Assembly (NCBI GenBank): GCA_034931985.1
Contig: JAYGHB010000002.1
Span: 98,017-162,016 of the forward strand
Length of the DNA stretch: 64,000 nucleotides
Direction: 5' to 3'
Source: Halotia wernerae
GTDB lineage: Bacteria; Cyanobacteriota; Cyanobacteriia; Cyanobacteriales; Nostocaceae
Shown here: in pieces, positions 51,534 to 60,326 of the stretch
How the letters are laid out: each line of letters starts with the position of its first letter
How positions within the stretch are numbered: position 1 is the first letter of the stretch
Notes under the pieces: generated by a model
Told to the model about the DNA's origin: nothing
The model's database searches: none
Seen by the model: only the letters and a program-made list of their open reading frames with translations
Program-made: the position numbers and the translations under genes

Positions 51534-51627
51534 TTTCCCCGTCATTTCAAGGCGATTCGACCCCGTTTCGATATTCGCGAACGGGGTGTATAGATGCGCG
51601 CCACTTCCCGCGACCCCAGGAGGCGGC

Positions 51628-53094
51628 ATGCATATCCGCGAAGCGCTTACGTTCGACGACGTCCTTCTGGAGCCCGGCGCCTCCGCCGTTTTGCCCGGCG
51701 ACGTCTCCACCCGCACGCGGATCACCCGCAATATCGAACTCGGCATTCCGCTCGTGTCCTCGGCGATGGACACGGTCACGGAAAGCGCGCTCGCCATCGC
51801 GATGGCGCAAGCCGGCGGCATCGGCGTGATCCACAAAAATCTCGAAATCGATCAGCAAGCGCAGGAAGTGCGCAAGGTGAAGAAGTTCGAAAGCGGCATG
51901 GTCGTCAATCCGCTGACCATCCGCCCCGACGCCACGCTGGCCGATGCACTTCAGATGATGGCCGCCAATCACATTTCCGGCATTCCGGTCACGGAAGCCA
52001 ACGGGCGCCTCGTCGGCGTGCTGACAAACCGCGACGTGCGCTTCGCCAGCGATCCGCGCCAGAAGGTCAGCGAGTTGATGACCCGCGACAAGCTGGTCAC
52101 CGTGACCGAAGGCGTGTCGAAGGAGGAGGCCAAGCGCCTTCTGCACCAGCACCGCATCGAGAAGCTGGTCGTCGTCGACCAATCCTATCGCTGCATCGGC
52201 CTGATCACGGTCAAGGACATCGAGAAGGCGCAGCGTTTCCCCGCCGCGACCAAGGACGAGAAGGGCCGCCTGCGCGTCGCCGCCGCCACGGGCGTGGGCG
52301 ACAAGGGCTTGGCGCGCGCCGAAGCGTTGTTCGACGCCGAAGTCGATATCGTCGTCGTCGATACCGCACACGGCCATTCGGAAGGCGTGCTGAATTCCGT
52401 GCGCGCGATCCGCAAGCTCGGCAACTACACCCAGATCATCGCCGGCAATATCGCGACCGCCGACGGCGCCCAGGCGCTGATCGACGCGGGGGCGGACGCC
52501 GTGAAGGTCGGTATCGGCCCCGGCTCGATCTGCACCACGCGCATCGTCGCGGGCGTGGGCGTGCCGCAGCTCACCGCCGTGATGGATTGCGTCGAGGTCG
52601 CACAGAAGGCCGGCGTGCCCGCGATCGCCGATGGCGGCATCAAATTCTCCGGCGATCTCGCCAAGGCGCTGGCCGCCGGGGCGGAATGCGCGATGATCGG
52701 CTCGCTCTTCGCGGGCACCGAGGAAGCGCCGGGCGAAGTGTTCCTGTTCCAGGGCCGCTCCTACAAATCCTATCGCGGCATGGGCTCGGTCGGCGCGATG
52801 GCGCGCGGCTCGGCGGATCGTTATTTCCAGCAGGAAATAAAGGATACGCTGAAGCTCGTGCCCGAAGGTGTGGAAGGCCGCGTGCCCTATAAGGGCCCCG
52901 TGGGTGCGGTCATCCACCAGCTCGTCGGCGGACTTCGCGCCGCGATGGGCTATACGGGCAGTGCGACACTCGCCGATCTGCGCAAGAACGCGCGGTTCCT
53001 CAAAATCACCAACGCCGGTTTGCGCGAAAGCCATGTCCACGACGTCGCGTTGATGCGCGAAGCGCCGAACTACTCGGGCGGTTCGGCGGCATGA
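51628..53094 (+). CDS. guaB: IMP dehydrogenase
   Basis: A 488-residue enzyme that oxidises IMP to XMP, the first committed step to GMP. The active-site loop is GIGPGSICTTRIVAG with the catalytic Cys. Two CBS domains lie near residues 90-210. LTFDDVLLEPG opens the protein. An AGGAGG site precedes the ATG at 51628; an earlier in-frame ATG at 51586 was rejected. It overlaps the RNA methyltransferase gene by four bases. A guaA gene follows two genes later. Confidence 0.97.
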   Translation: MHIREALTFDDVLLEPGASAVLPGDVSTRTRITRNIELGIPLVSSAMDTVTESALAIAMAQAGGIGVIHKNLEIDQQAQEVRKVKKFESGMVVNPLTIRPDATLADALQMMAANHISGIPVTEANGRLVGVLTNRDVRFASDPRQKVSELMTRDKLVTVTEGVSKEEAKRLLHQHRIEKLVVVDQSYRCIGLITVKDIEKAQRFPAATKDEKGRLRVAAATGVGDKGLARAEALFDAEVDIVVVDTAHGHSEGVLNSVRAIRKLGNYTQIIAGNIATADGAQALIDAGADAVKVGIGPGSICTTRIVAGVGVPQLTAVMDCVEVAQKAGVPAIADGGIKFSGDLAKALAAGAECAMIGSLFAGTEEAPGEVFLFQGRSYKSYRGMGSVGAMARGSADRYFQQEIKDTLKLVPEGVEGRVPYKGPVGAVIHQLVGGLRAAMGYTGSATLADLRKNARFLKITNAGLRESHVHDVALMREAPNYSGGSAA

Positions 53095-54413
53095 CACCCG
53101 GCGGGCGGATCGCGGCGGCGATCGAAATTCTCGATCTGGTTCACGCCCGCAAAGCGCCCGCCGATCGTCTCGCCAGCGACTATTTCCGCGCGCGCCGTTT
53201 CATCGGCTCCAAGGATCGCACCGCGATTTCGGGGCTGGTCTATGGCGTGTTGCGCAAGCGCGCGCAGCTCGAATGGTGGCTGGCGCGCGTGCGCGAAGGG
53301 GCGGCGCGCGTGCCGTTCGCGCCCAACGGGCGTTCTTGGCTTCTCGCCTATCTCGCCATCGTCGAAACCTGGGAAGCGGGGCGCATCGAGCACGCGTTCT
53401 CGGGCGAGCGTTACGACCCGCAACCATTGCAAGTTCACGAACAGGCGAGCATCGCCTCGCTCGCCGGCCGTTCGCTCGACCATCCCGAGCAATCCGATTG
53501 GGTGCGCTTCAATCTTCCGCCTTGGGCCGCCGAACGCTTCACGCAGCGCTTCGGCGAGCGCGCCCGCGCCGAAATGGCGGCGATGGGCACGGAAGCCCCG
53601 CTCGATCTGCGCGTCAACGTGCTGAAGGGCAAGCGCGACGCGGCGCGCAAGGCGCTGAAGGAAGCGGGGATCACGACCGAGGCGACGAAGATGTCGCCCT
53701 GGGGCTTGCGCACCGAAGAACGCGCCAATGTGATGGCGAGTGCCCCCTACAAGGCGGGCCTCGTCGAAATTCAGGACGAAGGCTCGCAGCTCGTGGCGTT
53801 GCTGGTCGATGCCAAGCCCGGCATGCGCGTGTGCGATTTTTGCGCGGGTGCCGGCGGCAAGACGCTCGCCATCGCCGCGACGATGGAGAACAAGGGCCAA
53901 ATCGTCGCCTGCGATACGTCGGAAAAGCGTCTCGCCGGTGCGACGACGCGGTTGCGCCGCGCCGAAGTGCATAACGTCGAACGCCGCTTGCTGGAAAGCG
54001 AGCGCGACGGCTGGGTGAAGAAGCACAAAGGCGGGTTCGATCGCGTGCTGGTCGACGCACCCTGCACGGGCACGGGCACGTGGCGGCGCAACCCCGATGC
54101 GCGCTGGACGCTGGTGCGCGACGAGATCGCGGAACTCACCGCCAAACAGGCGCGCATTTTGGAAAGTGCGGCGCGGCTCGTGAAGCCGGGCGGGCGCTTG
54201 ATCTACGCGACATGCTCCGTGCTGCCGGAAGAGAACGAAGCGCAGGCCGAAGCGTTCCTCGCCGCGCAAAGCGATTTCGCGCCGGTGCCCGTCGCACAGG
54301 TTTGGGAAAAGGCGGGCGAGGGCACGACGCTGAGCTTGAGCCCCGCCAAGGACGGCACCGACGGTTTCTTCGTCGCCGTGTTCGAACGCAAAGAGGCCTC
54401 GCCGCCCGCATGA
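53091..54413 (+). CDS. RsmB/NSUN-family RNA (cytosine-C5)-methyltransferase
   Basis: A 440-residue methyltransferase. The N-terminal NusB-like domain includes GSKDRTAISGLVYGVLRKRA. Motif I is CDFCAGAGGKTLAIAA, the catalytic Cys pair is DAPCTGTGTWRRN and YATCSVLPEENE, and the C-terminus is normal. The likely target is 16S rRNA, but it may be another NSUN-type RNA. It sits between guaB and an acetyltransferase gene, overlapping both by four bases. Confidence 0.93.
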   Translation: MTPGGRIAAAIEILDLVHARKAPADRLASDYFRARRFIGSKDRTAISGLVYGVLRKRAQLEWWLARVREGAARVPFAPNGRSWLLAYLAIVETWEAGRIEHAFSGERYDPQPLQVHEQASIASLAGRSLDHPEQSDWVRFNLPPWAAERFTQRFGERARAEMAAMGTEAPLDLRVNVLKGKRDAARKALKEAGITTEATKMSPWGLRTEERANVMASAPYKAGLVEIQDEGSQLVALLVDAKPGMRVCDFCAGAGGKTLAIAATMENKGQIVACDTSEKRLAGATTRLRRAEVHNVERRLLESERDGWVKKHKGGFDRVLVDAPCTGTGTWRRNPDARWTLVRDEIAELTAKQARILESAARLVKPGGRLIYATCSVLPEENEAQAEAFLAAQSDFAPVPVAQVWEKAGEGTTLSLSPAKDGTDGFFVAVFERKEASPPA

Positions 54414-55006
54414 CGGTCACGCTGCTCAAAGCCACGCAAGGACATGTCCGCGGCATCGCGCGGGTCTATGTCGACGCGTGGCGGGCGACCTATGCCGGGC
54501 TGCTGCCGCCCAAAACGCTGGTCGGCATGGATTACGACCGCCAAGCGGTCGAATGGGCGCATCAAATCCGCCACAAATCGCTGCACGCGCCCATTCTGGT
54601 CGCCTATGACGACAAATCGGGCGTCGTCGGCGTCACCAGTTTCGGGCGCAGCCGCATCGAAGACCGGCCCGCGCGCCCGCCTTTCACCCAAGTCGGCATC
54701 ACGCTCGGCTCGGGCGAGGTGTTCACGCTCTACGTCCACCCCGACCATCAGAACCGGGGGATCGGCGCGATGCTGATCGGCGGGGCGTTCGAAACCTTGC
54801 GCGAACGCGGCCTCAACCAGGCTTATGTCTGGGTGCTGCACGACAATCCGGCGCGTTATTTCTACGAACGCATGGGCGGGCGTTTCATCGCCACGCGCCG
54901 CGAACGCCTGTGGGGCTCGGACGTGGCGCAAGCCGCCTATGGCTGGCCCGACCTCGCCAAAACCCTCGCTTTGCCGGGGCTTGTCCGCTCCGCCCGACTG
55001 GGATAA
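54410..55006 (+). CDS. GNAT-family N-acetyltransferase
   Basis: A 198-residue GNAT. Motif A (VFTLYVHPDHQNRGIGAMLI) holds the acetyl-CoA loop Q-x2-G-I-G, and YVWVLHDNPARYFYERMGGR is the family's motif B. The acceptor is unknown. It overlaps the methyltransferase gene by four bases and lies 8 bases before guaA, so it belongs to the gua operon. Confidence 0.92.
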   Translation: MTVTLLKATQGHVRGIARVYVDAWRATYAGLLPPKTLVGMDYDRQAVEWAHQIRHKSLHAPILVAYDDKSGVVGVTSFGRSRIEDRPARPPFTQVGITLGSGEVFTLYVHPDHQNRGIGAMLIGGAFETLRERGLNQAYVWVLHDNPARYFYERMGGRFIATRRERLWGSDVAQAAYGWPDLAKTLALPGLVRSARLG

Positions 55007-55014
55007 ATCGCACC

Positions 55015-56562
55015 ATGACCGACAAAATCCTGATCCTCGATTTCGGCAGCCAAGTCACCCAGCTCATCGCGCGCCGCGTGCGCGAAAGCGGCGTTTACTG
55101 CGAAATCCACCCGTTCAATAGCGACGAAGCCAAGCTGAAGGCTTACGGCGCCAAGGCGATCATCCTGTCGGGCGGCCCCGCTTCCGTCACCGAAAGCCAC
55201 ACGCCGCGCGCGCCAAGCTTCGTGTTCGACGCGGGCGTGCCCGTACTTGGCATTTGCTACGGCGAGCAGACGATGTGCGCCCAGCTCGGCGGCAAGGTCG
55301 AAAGCTCCGACCATCGCGAATTCGGCAAGGCCTTCATCGCCATCGAGCGCGATTGCAAATTGTTCGACGGCATCTGGCCGGTCGGCTCGCGCGAGCAAGT
55401 GTGGATGAGCCATGGCGACCGCGTCGTGGCATTGCCCGAGGGCTTCCGCGTGGTCGCGACGTCCGACGGCGCACCCTTCGCCGCCATCGCCAACGACGAA
55501 AAGAACTTCTACGGCGTGCAGTTCCACCCGGAAGTGGTGCACACGCCGCATGGCGCGGCGCTGCTCAAGAACTTCACCCATCGCGTCGCCGGCTGTTCGG
55601 GCGATTGGACGATGGCCGCGTTCCGCCGCCAAGCGATCGAGCGCATCCGCGCCCAAGTCGGCAAAGGCCGCGTGATTTGCGGTCTGTCGGGCGGGGTGGA
55701 TTCCTCCGTCGCCGCCGTGCTGATCCACGAGGCGATCGGCGATCAGCTCACCTGCATCTTGGTCGATCACGGCCTGATGCGCGAAGGGGAGGCGACGCAG
55801 GTCGTCGACCTGTTCCGCGGGCACTACAACATTCCGCTGGTGCATCGCGACGCGAGCGACATGTTCCTGTCGCGTCTCGAAGGCGTGACCGAGCCTGAGA
55901 CCAAGCGCAAGCTGATCGGCGCCACCTTCATCGAAGTGTTCGAGGAGGAGGCGAAGAAGGTCGGCGGCGCCGATTTCCTTGCCCAAGGCACGCTCTATCC
56001 CGACGTGATCGAAAGCGTGTCGTTCATCGGCGGGCCGTCGGTGACGATCAAGTCGCACCACAATGTGGGCGGCTTGCCCGAGCGCATGCGCATGAAGCTC
56101 GTCGAACCGTTGCGCGAGCTGTTCAAAGACGAAGTGCGCGACCTCGGCCGCGAGCTTGGCTTGCCCGAAACGCTGGTCGGCCGCCACCCGTTCCCGGGGC
56201 CGGGCCTCGCGATCCGCATTCCCGGCGCCATCGACCGCGACAAGCTCGCCATCCTGCGCAAGGCGGATCTCGTTTATCTGGAGGAAATCCGCCGCGCGGG
56301 CCTCTACGACGCGATCTGGCAGGCTTTCGCGGTGCTGCTGCCGGTGAAGACCGTCGGCGTGATGGGCGATTCACGCTCCTACGATTACGTCTGCGCGCTG
56401 CGCGCGGTGACGTCGACCGACGGCATGACCGCGGAATCCTATCCCTTCGATCACGCGTTCCTGGCGGCGACGGCGACGCGGATCATCAACGAAGTGCGCG
56501 GTATCAACCGCGTCGTCTACGACGTGACCTCGAAGCCCCCCGGCACGATCGAGTGGGAGTGA
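55015..56562 (+). CDS. guaA: GMP synthase (glutamine-hydrolysing)
   Basis: A 515-residue two-domain enzyme that converts XMP to GMP. The GATase nucleophile is in LGICYGEQ with MSHGD and FHPE nearby. The PP-loop is GLSGGVDSSVAA. The C-terminus (VTSKPPGTIEWE) is the family's conserved end. The last 105 bases are repeated at 58342-58446 with ten mismatches, four of them in the last 84 bases and all synonymous. The 3' end of guaA is a known integration site for genomic islands. Confidence 0.97.
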   Translation: MTDKILILDFGSQVTQLIARRVRESGVYCEIHPFNSDEAKLKAYGAKAIILSGGPASVTESHTPRAPSFVFDAGVPVLGICYGEQTMCAQLGGKVESSDHREFGKAFIAIERDCKLFDGIWPVGSREQVWMSHGDRVVALPEGFRVVATSDGAPFAAIANDEKNFYGVQFHPEVVHTPHGAALLKNFTHRVAGCSGDWTMAAFRRQAIERIRAQVGKGRVICGLSGGVDSSVAAVLIHEAIGDQLTCILVDHGLMREGEATQVVDLFRGHYNIPLVHRDASDMFLSRLEGVTEPETKRKLIGATFIEVFEEEAKKVGGADFLAQGTLYPDVIESVSFIGGPSVTIKSHHNVGGLPERMRMKLVEPLRELFKDEVRDLGRELGLPETLVGRHPFPGPGLAIRIPGAIDRDKLAILRKADLVYLEEIRRAGLYDAIWQAFAVLLPVKTVGVMGDSRSYDYVCALRAVTSTDGMTAESYPFDHAFLAATATRIINEVRGINRVVYDVTSKPPGTIEWE

Positions 56563-56618
56563 GGGGGAAATAGCGTAAATGTCCTAGATGATTGCTTGAA
56601 CTCTTGATAGATTTCCTC

Positions 56619-56741
56619 GTGCGAGGTCTCCCTTCGCACCCGCGCTGTAGTAACTGCGGCGTAAGAGCTAATGTCTAGGCATTCCGTGCACGCCTGATTG
56701 ACTTTGCGATCCTAGGCGTGATTGGAGGGGAGACCTCGTGC
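56619..56741 (+). ncRNA. candidate retron msr-msd RNA with a1/a2 repeats
   Basis: CGAGGTCTCCC (56622-56632, a1) and GGGAGACCTCG (56728-56738, a2) form a perfect 11-bp pair that extends to about 14 bp with G-U pairs. Between them are a stem CCGC/GCGG (56640-56643 with 56656-56659) and a longer hairpin CACGCCT/AGGCGTG (56689-56695 with 56714-56720) that could be the msd stem. The a2 arm runs into the RT start codon at 56738, as is usual when msr-msd precedes the RT. Prediction from pairing only; the exact ends and branching G are unknown. Confidence 0.72.
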
Positions 56742-58309
56742 CAACGTTCGGAAGCTCATTTCATAAACCAGTTTACGTGGAAGTTCCTCCGGAACTTTCT
56801 ACTGAAACAGCGCTCCTCGCGTACCTTGGCTTATCTGCCAAGGAGCTCGAGTTGATTTGGTGGTTTCGGGCACGGATGTATCACCAGTTCGAGATTGCTA
56901 AGGGAAATTCAAAATCGAGATCTATTAGCGCACCGGATGTGCGACTAAAGTATTTGCAGCGTAGAATCGCTGCATTGCTCAATCAAATTTATGACGTTCG
57001 CCGGCCAGTTCATGGTTTTGTGCCCGACAAATCAGTAAAGACAAATGCGCTAGAGCATTTAAAGAAGAAATTTATTATAAATATTGATATTAAAGACTTT
57101 TTCCCTTCGATTACCGAAGAGCGAGTAATCGGGGTCCTTAAAGCTATGGGGCTCGATAGTCGCGTATCGACTATTGTCGCTAGGCTTTGCTGCAATTTCG
57201 GATGCTTACCACAAGGGGCGCCGACAAGTCCGGTGCTGTCTAATTTGATCTGTTTTCGCTTGGATAAGCGGCTGCTTGCTTTTGCAAAAGAGGCTCGATG
57301 TATTTATACGCGCTATGCCGACGACATCACATTCTCGAGCCGACAGCCGATGGCCGGATTATTTGATGCCGCGATCCCGCCTACCGGTCACTTTTCACCA
57401 GACCTTTTGGCTAAAAAGTTAAAAGATATTTTTTCTGCGAACGGATTCTTGATCAATCCGGACAAAGCTCACTACGCCGATAAATATTCTCGCCGAATGG
57501 TTACGGGGTTGAAGATTAATGAGTTGATTAATATAGATCGCCGCTTTGTCAGGAATGTTCGAGCGATCCTCTATTCTATCGAGATATTGGGGAAAGAAGC
57601 GGCGCAGAAAAAGTTTACAGACATAACAGGAAAGTCAACCCAAATTCGTGAGCATCTTCGAGGAAAAATAAGTTGGCTTCGGTATATCAGGGGGCAGTCA
57701 GATCCGGTCTTTCGTGGTCTTGCGGTAAGATTTAACGAAAATTTCCAAGATCATAAAATAGACCTGACTCCGACCCCGGATGACATTCGGGATCGGGCAG
57801 TTTGGATAGTTGAGAAAATTGACGACGTTTTACAGGGGACCGCATTCTTTTTGAAAGATTTTGGATTGGTAACGGCTGCGCATTGCGTCGAGGGGGTAGC
57901 TGAAGTCTATCTGTATCATCCGAGCAAGCCGGCTAATAAATTCAAGGTGACCATTCAAAAGATTGATAAACACATTGATCTTGCAAAACTTGAAAATACC
58001 ATTCCCTCCTATGAGTATTATGAACTTGAGCGCTCAAATTTTGTGATTGGGAACGGAAATAAGGTAACCGCCCTCGGTTACCCTGACTTTGGCCCTGGGG
58101 ACAAGCTCAATATTCGAACGGGAACCGTAAGTTCACTTCCGATCAAGAGCGATGTGCATAGAATTGAAGTAACTCAACGGTTGTCTCCTGGCATGTCGGG
58201 AGGGCCGCTGCTCGATATAGAAAACAGAGTTGTCGGAGTGATTCACAAAGGTGGCGCTTTAGAGGAAAGAGACCTCGCAACTTATATTAACGAAATAGAT
58301 AAAATTTAG
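56738..58309 (+). CDS. retron reverse transcriptase fused to a trypsin-like protease
   Basis: A 523-residue protein. The RT half (about 40-340) shows NALEH (103-107, the retron NAxxH motif), IDIKDFFPSI (RT motif 1-2), LPQGAPTSP (157-165), the catalytic YADD (193-196) and VTG (255-257), all retron hallmarks. The C-terminal half (about 350-523) is a trypsin-like peptidase: TAAHC with His381, HIDLAKL with Asp414 and SPGMSGGPL with Ser487. The GTG start at 56738 has a GGAGGGGAG site. It is AT-rich. RT-protease fusions are a known retron class; I do not trust my memory of the type number. The likely role is anti-phage defence. Confidence 0.9.
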   Translation: MPTFGSSFHKPVYVEVPPELSTETALLAYLGLSAKELELIWWFRARMYHQFEIAKGNSKSRSISAPDVRLKYLQRRIAALLNQIYDVRRPVHGFVPDKSVKTNALEHLKKKFIINIDIKDFFPSITEERVIGVLKAMGLDSRVSTIVARLCCNFGCLPQGAPTSPVLSNLICFRLDKRLLAFAKEARCIYTRYADDITFSSRQPMAGLFDAAIPPTGHFSPDLLAKKLKDIFSANGFLINPDKAHYADKYSRRMVTGLKINELINIDRRFVRNVRAILYSIEILGKEAAQKKFTDITGKSTQIREHLRGKISWLRYIRGQSDPVFRGLAVRFNENFQDHKIDLTPTPDDIRDRAVWIVEKIDDVLQGTAFFLKDFGLVTAAHCVEGVAEVYLYHPSKPANKFKVTIQKIDKHIDLAKLENTIPSYEYYELERSNFVIGNGNKVTALGYPDFGPGDKLNIRTGTVSSLPIKSDVHRIEVTQRLSPGMSGGPLLDIENRVVGVIHKGGALEERDLATYINEIDKI

Positions 58310-58341
58310 CTGTTATAATTGATATATGCTTGAGCATACCT

Positions 58342-58446
58342 TTGCTGGCGCCAGCGGCCACACGGATCATCAACGAAGTGCGTGGCATCAACCGCGTGGT
58401 CTACGACGTGACCTCGAAGCCGCCCGGCACGATCGAGTGGGAGTGA
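58342..58446 (+). pseudogene. duplicated guaA 3' end (34 codons plus stop)
   Basis: The last 105 bases of guaA recur here in frame, ending TIEWE and stop. Over the last 84 bases only four positions differ, all synonymous (Arg, Gly, Val and Pro codons). The upstream part diverges more. It is the displaced host 3' end left when the retron segment entered, or the reverse. It has no start and should not be translated as a gene. Confidence 0.88.
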
Positions 58447-58476
58447 TCTCGCGGCCCTAACCTTGGGAACCCCACA

Positions 58477-58845
58477 ATGCGCGTCATGGTGCTGGTGAAG
58501 GCGACCGAATGGAGCGAGAAGGGCTTCTCGCCCGACGCGTGGACCGCCGAAATGACGGCGGCGATGGGGAAGTTCAACGACGAGCTGCGCGAAGCCGGCA
58601 TTCTGGCGATGGCGGCGGGGCTGAAGCCCAGCGCCCACGCCAAGCGCGTCGCGTTCGATGGCGCGGACCGCACCGTGATCGATGGGCCCTTCGCCAATCC
58701 CAACGAACTGGTCGCCGGTTTTTGGCTGTGGGACGTCAAGGATATGGACGAGGCCGTCGCTTGGGTGAAGCGCTGTCCCAATCCCATGAAGGGCCCGAGC
58801 GAGATCGAAATCCGGCCGCTCTACGAATTGTCCGATCTCGCCTGA
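58477..58845 (+). CDS. YCII-related protein
   Basis: A 122-residue protein of the YCII (DGPF) family. The segment TVIDGPFANPNELVAGFWLW contains the DGPF motif. Length and N-terminus (MRVMVLVKATEWSEKG) are typical. Function is unknown; such genes are often beside AHSA1, ArsR or sigma factor genes in alphaproteobacteria. It is convergent with the GST gene. Confidence 0.92.
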   Translation: MRVMVLVKATEWSEKGFSPDAWTAEMTAAMGKFNDELREAGILAMAAGLKPSAHAKRVAFDGADRTVIDGPFANPNELVAGFWLWDVKDMDEAVAWVKRCPNPMKGPSEIEIRPLYELSDLA

Positions 58846-58851
58846 CGCGCC

Positions 58852-59490
58852 TCAATCCGCCTTGGCGAAATGCGCCAATTGATCGGCATGCGCTTTGACG
58901 AAGGCGGGGCGGGAAATGGCCCGTGCGACGTAGGCTTTGCACGCCGGGTGTTCGGCGAGCCCGTCGAGGCTATCGACCACCCGCAGCGCCTCGGCCATCT
59001 GGATATCGGCGATCGAGAAACTCCCGGCGAGATATTCGCGCGCCGCCAGCACCGTTTCCATATGCCCCAATCGCCCGGCGAGAATCGTATCGAGTTGCCG
59101 CTTGCCCGGCGTTTGGCTGGCATCGCTCTCGAGCTTGAAAATCGCCCAAGGCAGGCTCGCCGTCTCGATCGAGTTGAGCGCGGCGATCGTCCATTCGAGA
59201 ACGCGCGCGCGGCCTTGCGCATCGCGCGGCATCAATTTTTCGCTGCGCTCGGCCAAGTACAGCAGGATGGCGCCGGTCTCGAAGATCGAGATGTCGCCGT
59301 CGGTGAGCCACGGCACCTGGCCGAAGGGCTGATGCGCGAAATGTTCGGCGCCGCGTTCGCGGATCGGCACGCCGGCGACGCGATAGGGCAGTCCCGCTTC
59401 CTCCAGCGCCCAGCGCACGCGCAAATCGCGCACATAGCCGCGCGCCATGTCGGGCACCCGATCGAAGGTGTGGACGACGAGATCGCTCAT
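58852..59490 (-). CDS. glutathione S-transferase family protein
   Basis: A 212-residue two-domain GST. The N-terminal thioredoxin-like domain has PFGQVPWLTDGD (cis-Pro) and ETGAILLYLAER. The C-terminal helical domain follows. There is no clear catalytic Ser or Tyr at the usual place in the first strand (TFDRVPDMARGY), so activity is uncertain. It overlaps the AHSA1 gene by four bases and is the third gene of the ArsR operon. Confidence 0.9.
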   Translation of the reverse strand: MSDLVVHTFDRVPDMARGYVRDLRVRWALEEAGLPYRVAGVPIRERGAEHFAHQPFGQVPWLTDGDISIFETGAILLYLAERSEKLMPRDAQGRARVLEWTIAALNSIETASLPWAIFKLESDASQTPGKRQLDTILAGRLGHMETVLAAREYLAGSFSIADIQMAEALRVVDSLDGLAEHPACKAYVARAISRPAFVKAHADQLAHFAKAD

Positions 59491-59966
59491 AGGCGCACCC
59501 CTTCGCGTTCGGCGATGGCGGAATTCTCGGCATAGATCCGGAACTTGTCGAACAGCGAGTTCCAGCCGCCGATATGGCTGTCGCGCTCCGCGACGTCGGT
59601 AAACGGCGTTTGATGGAAAGTCTGGATCGTCTTGCCGTCCTTCTCCGCGAAGGTGACGGTCACCAGCGTTTCGGGATAGCGGCCGGGCTCCTTATCCCAG
59701 CGGAAGGTGAAGACGATCCGCTTGTCGCGCTCCACTTCGCGGACGATGCCGGAAAAGCGGCTGAGCCCGTGCTGCTTCGACGTCATCGCACCATGCCAGG
59801 GCCGGCCGGGGACGAGCGCCCAATCGAGCTCGACGGCGGTGAAGTTCGCCGGTCCCCACCAGCGCATCATGTGATCGCGGCTTTCCCACAGCCGGAAGAC
59901 CAAGGCGAGGGGGGCGTCGAATTCGCGTTCGATCGAAAGTTCGTCGTCGCGCAGCGCGGTCATCAT
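59487..59966 (-). CDS. SRPBCC/AHSA1-family protein
   Basis: A 159-residue START-like ligand-binding protein. The N-terminal pattern IEREFDAPLALVFRLWESRD and the HMMRWWGP segment are typical of the AHSA1 family, which usually pairs with ArsR regulators. The start at 59966 overlaps the ArsR stop by four bases; 59963 is the alternative. It overlaps the GST gene by four bases. Confidence 0.9.
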   Translation of the reverse strand: MMTALRDDELSIEREFDAPLALVFRLWESRDHMMRWWGPANFTAVELDWALVPGRPWHGAMTSKQHGLSRFSGIVREVERDKRIVFTFRWDKEPGRYPETLVTVTFAEKDGKTIQTFHQTPFTDVAERDSHIGGWNSLFDKFRIYAENSAIAEREGVRL

Positions 59967-60313
59967 TGCTTGCGTCCCTTCTTCGGCGGTTTGGCGAGAT
60001 CGGCGAGCAGCGCTTCCATCTTGTCGAAGCCGCCGGTCCAGAATTGGCGATAGGTGTCGAGCCATGAATCGAGTTTCTTGAGCGGGGCCGTGTCGAGCGT
60101 GCAGGGCCGCGATTGCGCTTGGCGCCCGCGCGCGATCAGGCCCGCGCGCGTCAGGACTTTGAGATGGCGCGAGATCGCCGGCAGCGACATGTCGAACGGG
60201 GCCGCCAATTCGTTGACGGTCGCTTCGCCGCGGCTCAAGCGGGCGAGGATCGCGCGGCGGGTCGGGTCGGCCAAGGCCGCCAGGGTCGCGCTCAGAGGGT
60301 CGGTCGCCGGCAT
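59963..60313 (-). CDS. ArsR-family transcriptional regulator
   Basis: A 116-residue winged-HTH protein (residues about 12-85; ALADPTRRAILARLSRGEAT and MSLPAISRHLKVLTRAGLI). It has no metal-binding Cys cluster, so it is of the SdpR-like type that accompanies AHSA1 proteins. It probably represses its own operon from the palindrome at 60327. Confidence 0.93.
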   Translation of the reverse strand: MPATDPLSATLAALADPTRRAILARLSRGEATVNELAAPFDMSLPAISRHLKVLTRAGLIARGRQAQSRPCTLDTAPLKKLDSWLDTYRQFWTGGFDKMEALLADLAKPPKKGRKQ

Positions 60314-60326
60314 ATTTATCGACTCC

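Larger units (their letters stand above)
56563..58446. mobile_element. retron mini-island at the 3' end of guaA
   Basis: A 1.9 kb insertion between the guaA stop codon and a second, displaced guaA 3' end. It contains a candidate msr-msd RNA and an RT-protease gene, both of lower GC than the host. No integrase is present. It ends where the YCII gene region begins. Integration at guaA is inferred from the duplicated 3' end. Confidence 0.82.

Noticed and set aside
56738..58309. Group II intron maturase or diversity-generating RT
   Set aside because: No maturase X or endonuclease domain and no template/variable repeat; the NAxxH and VTG motifs point to a retron.
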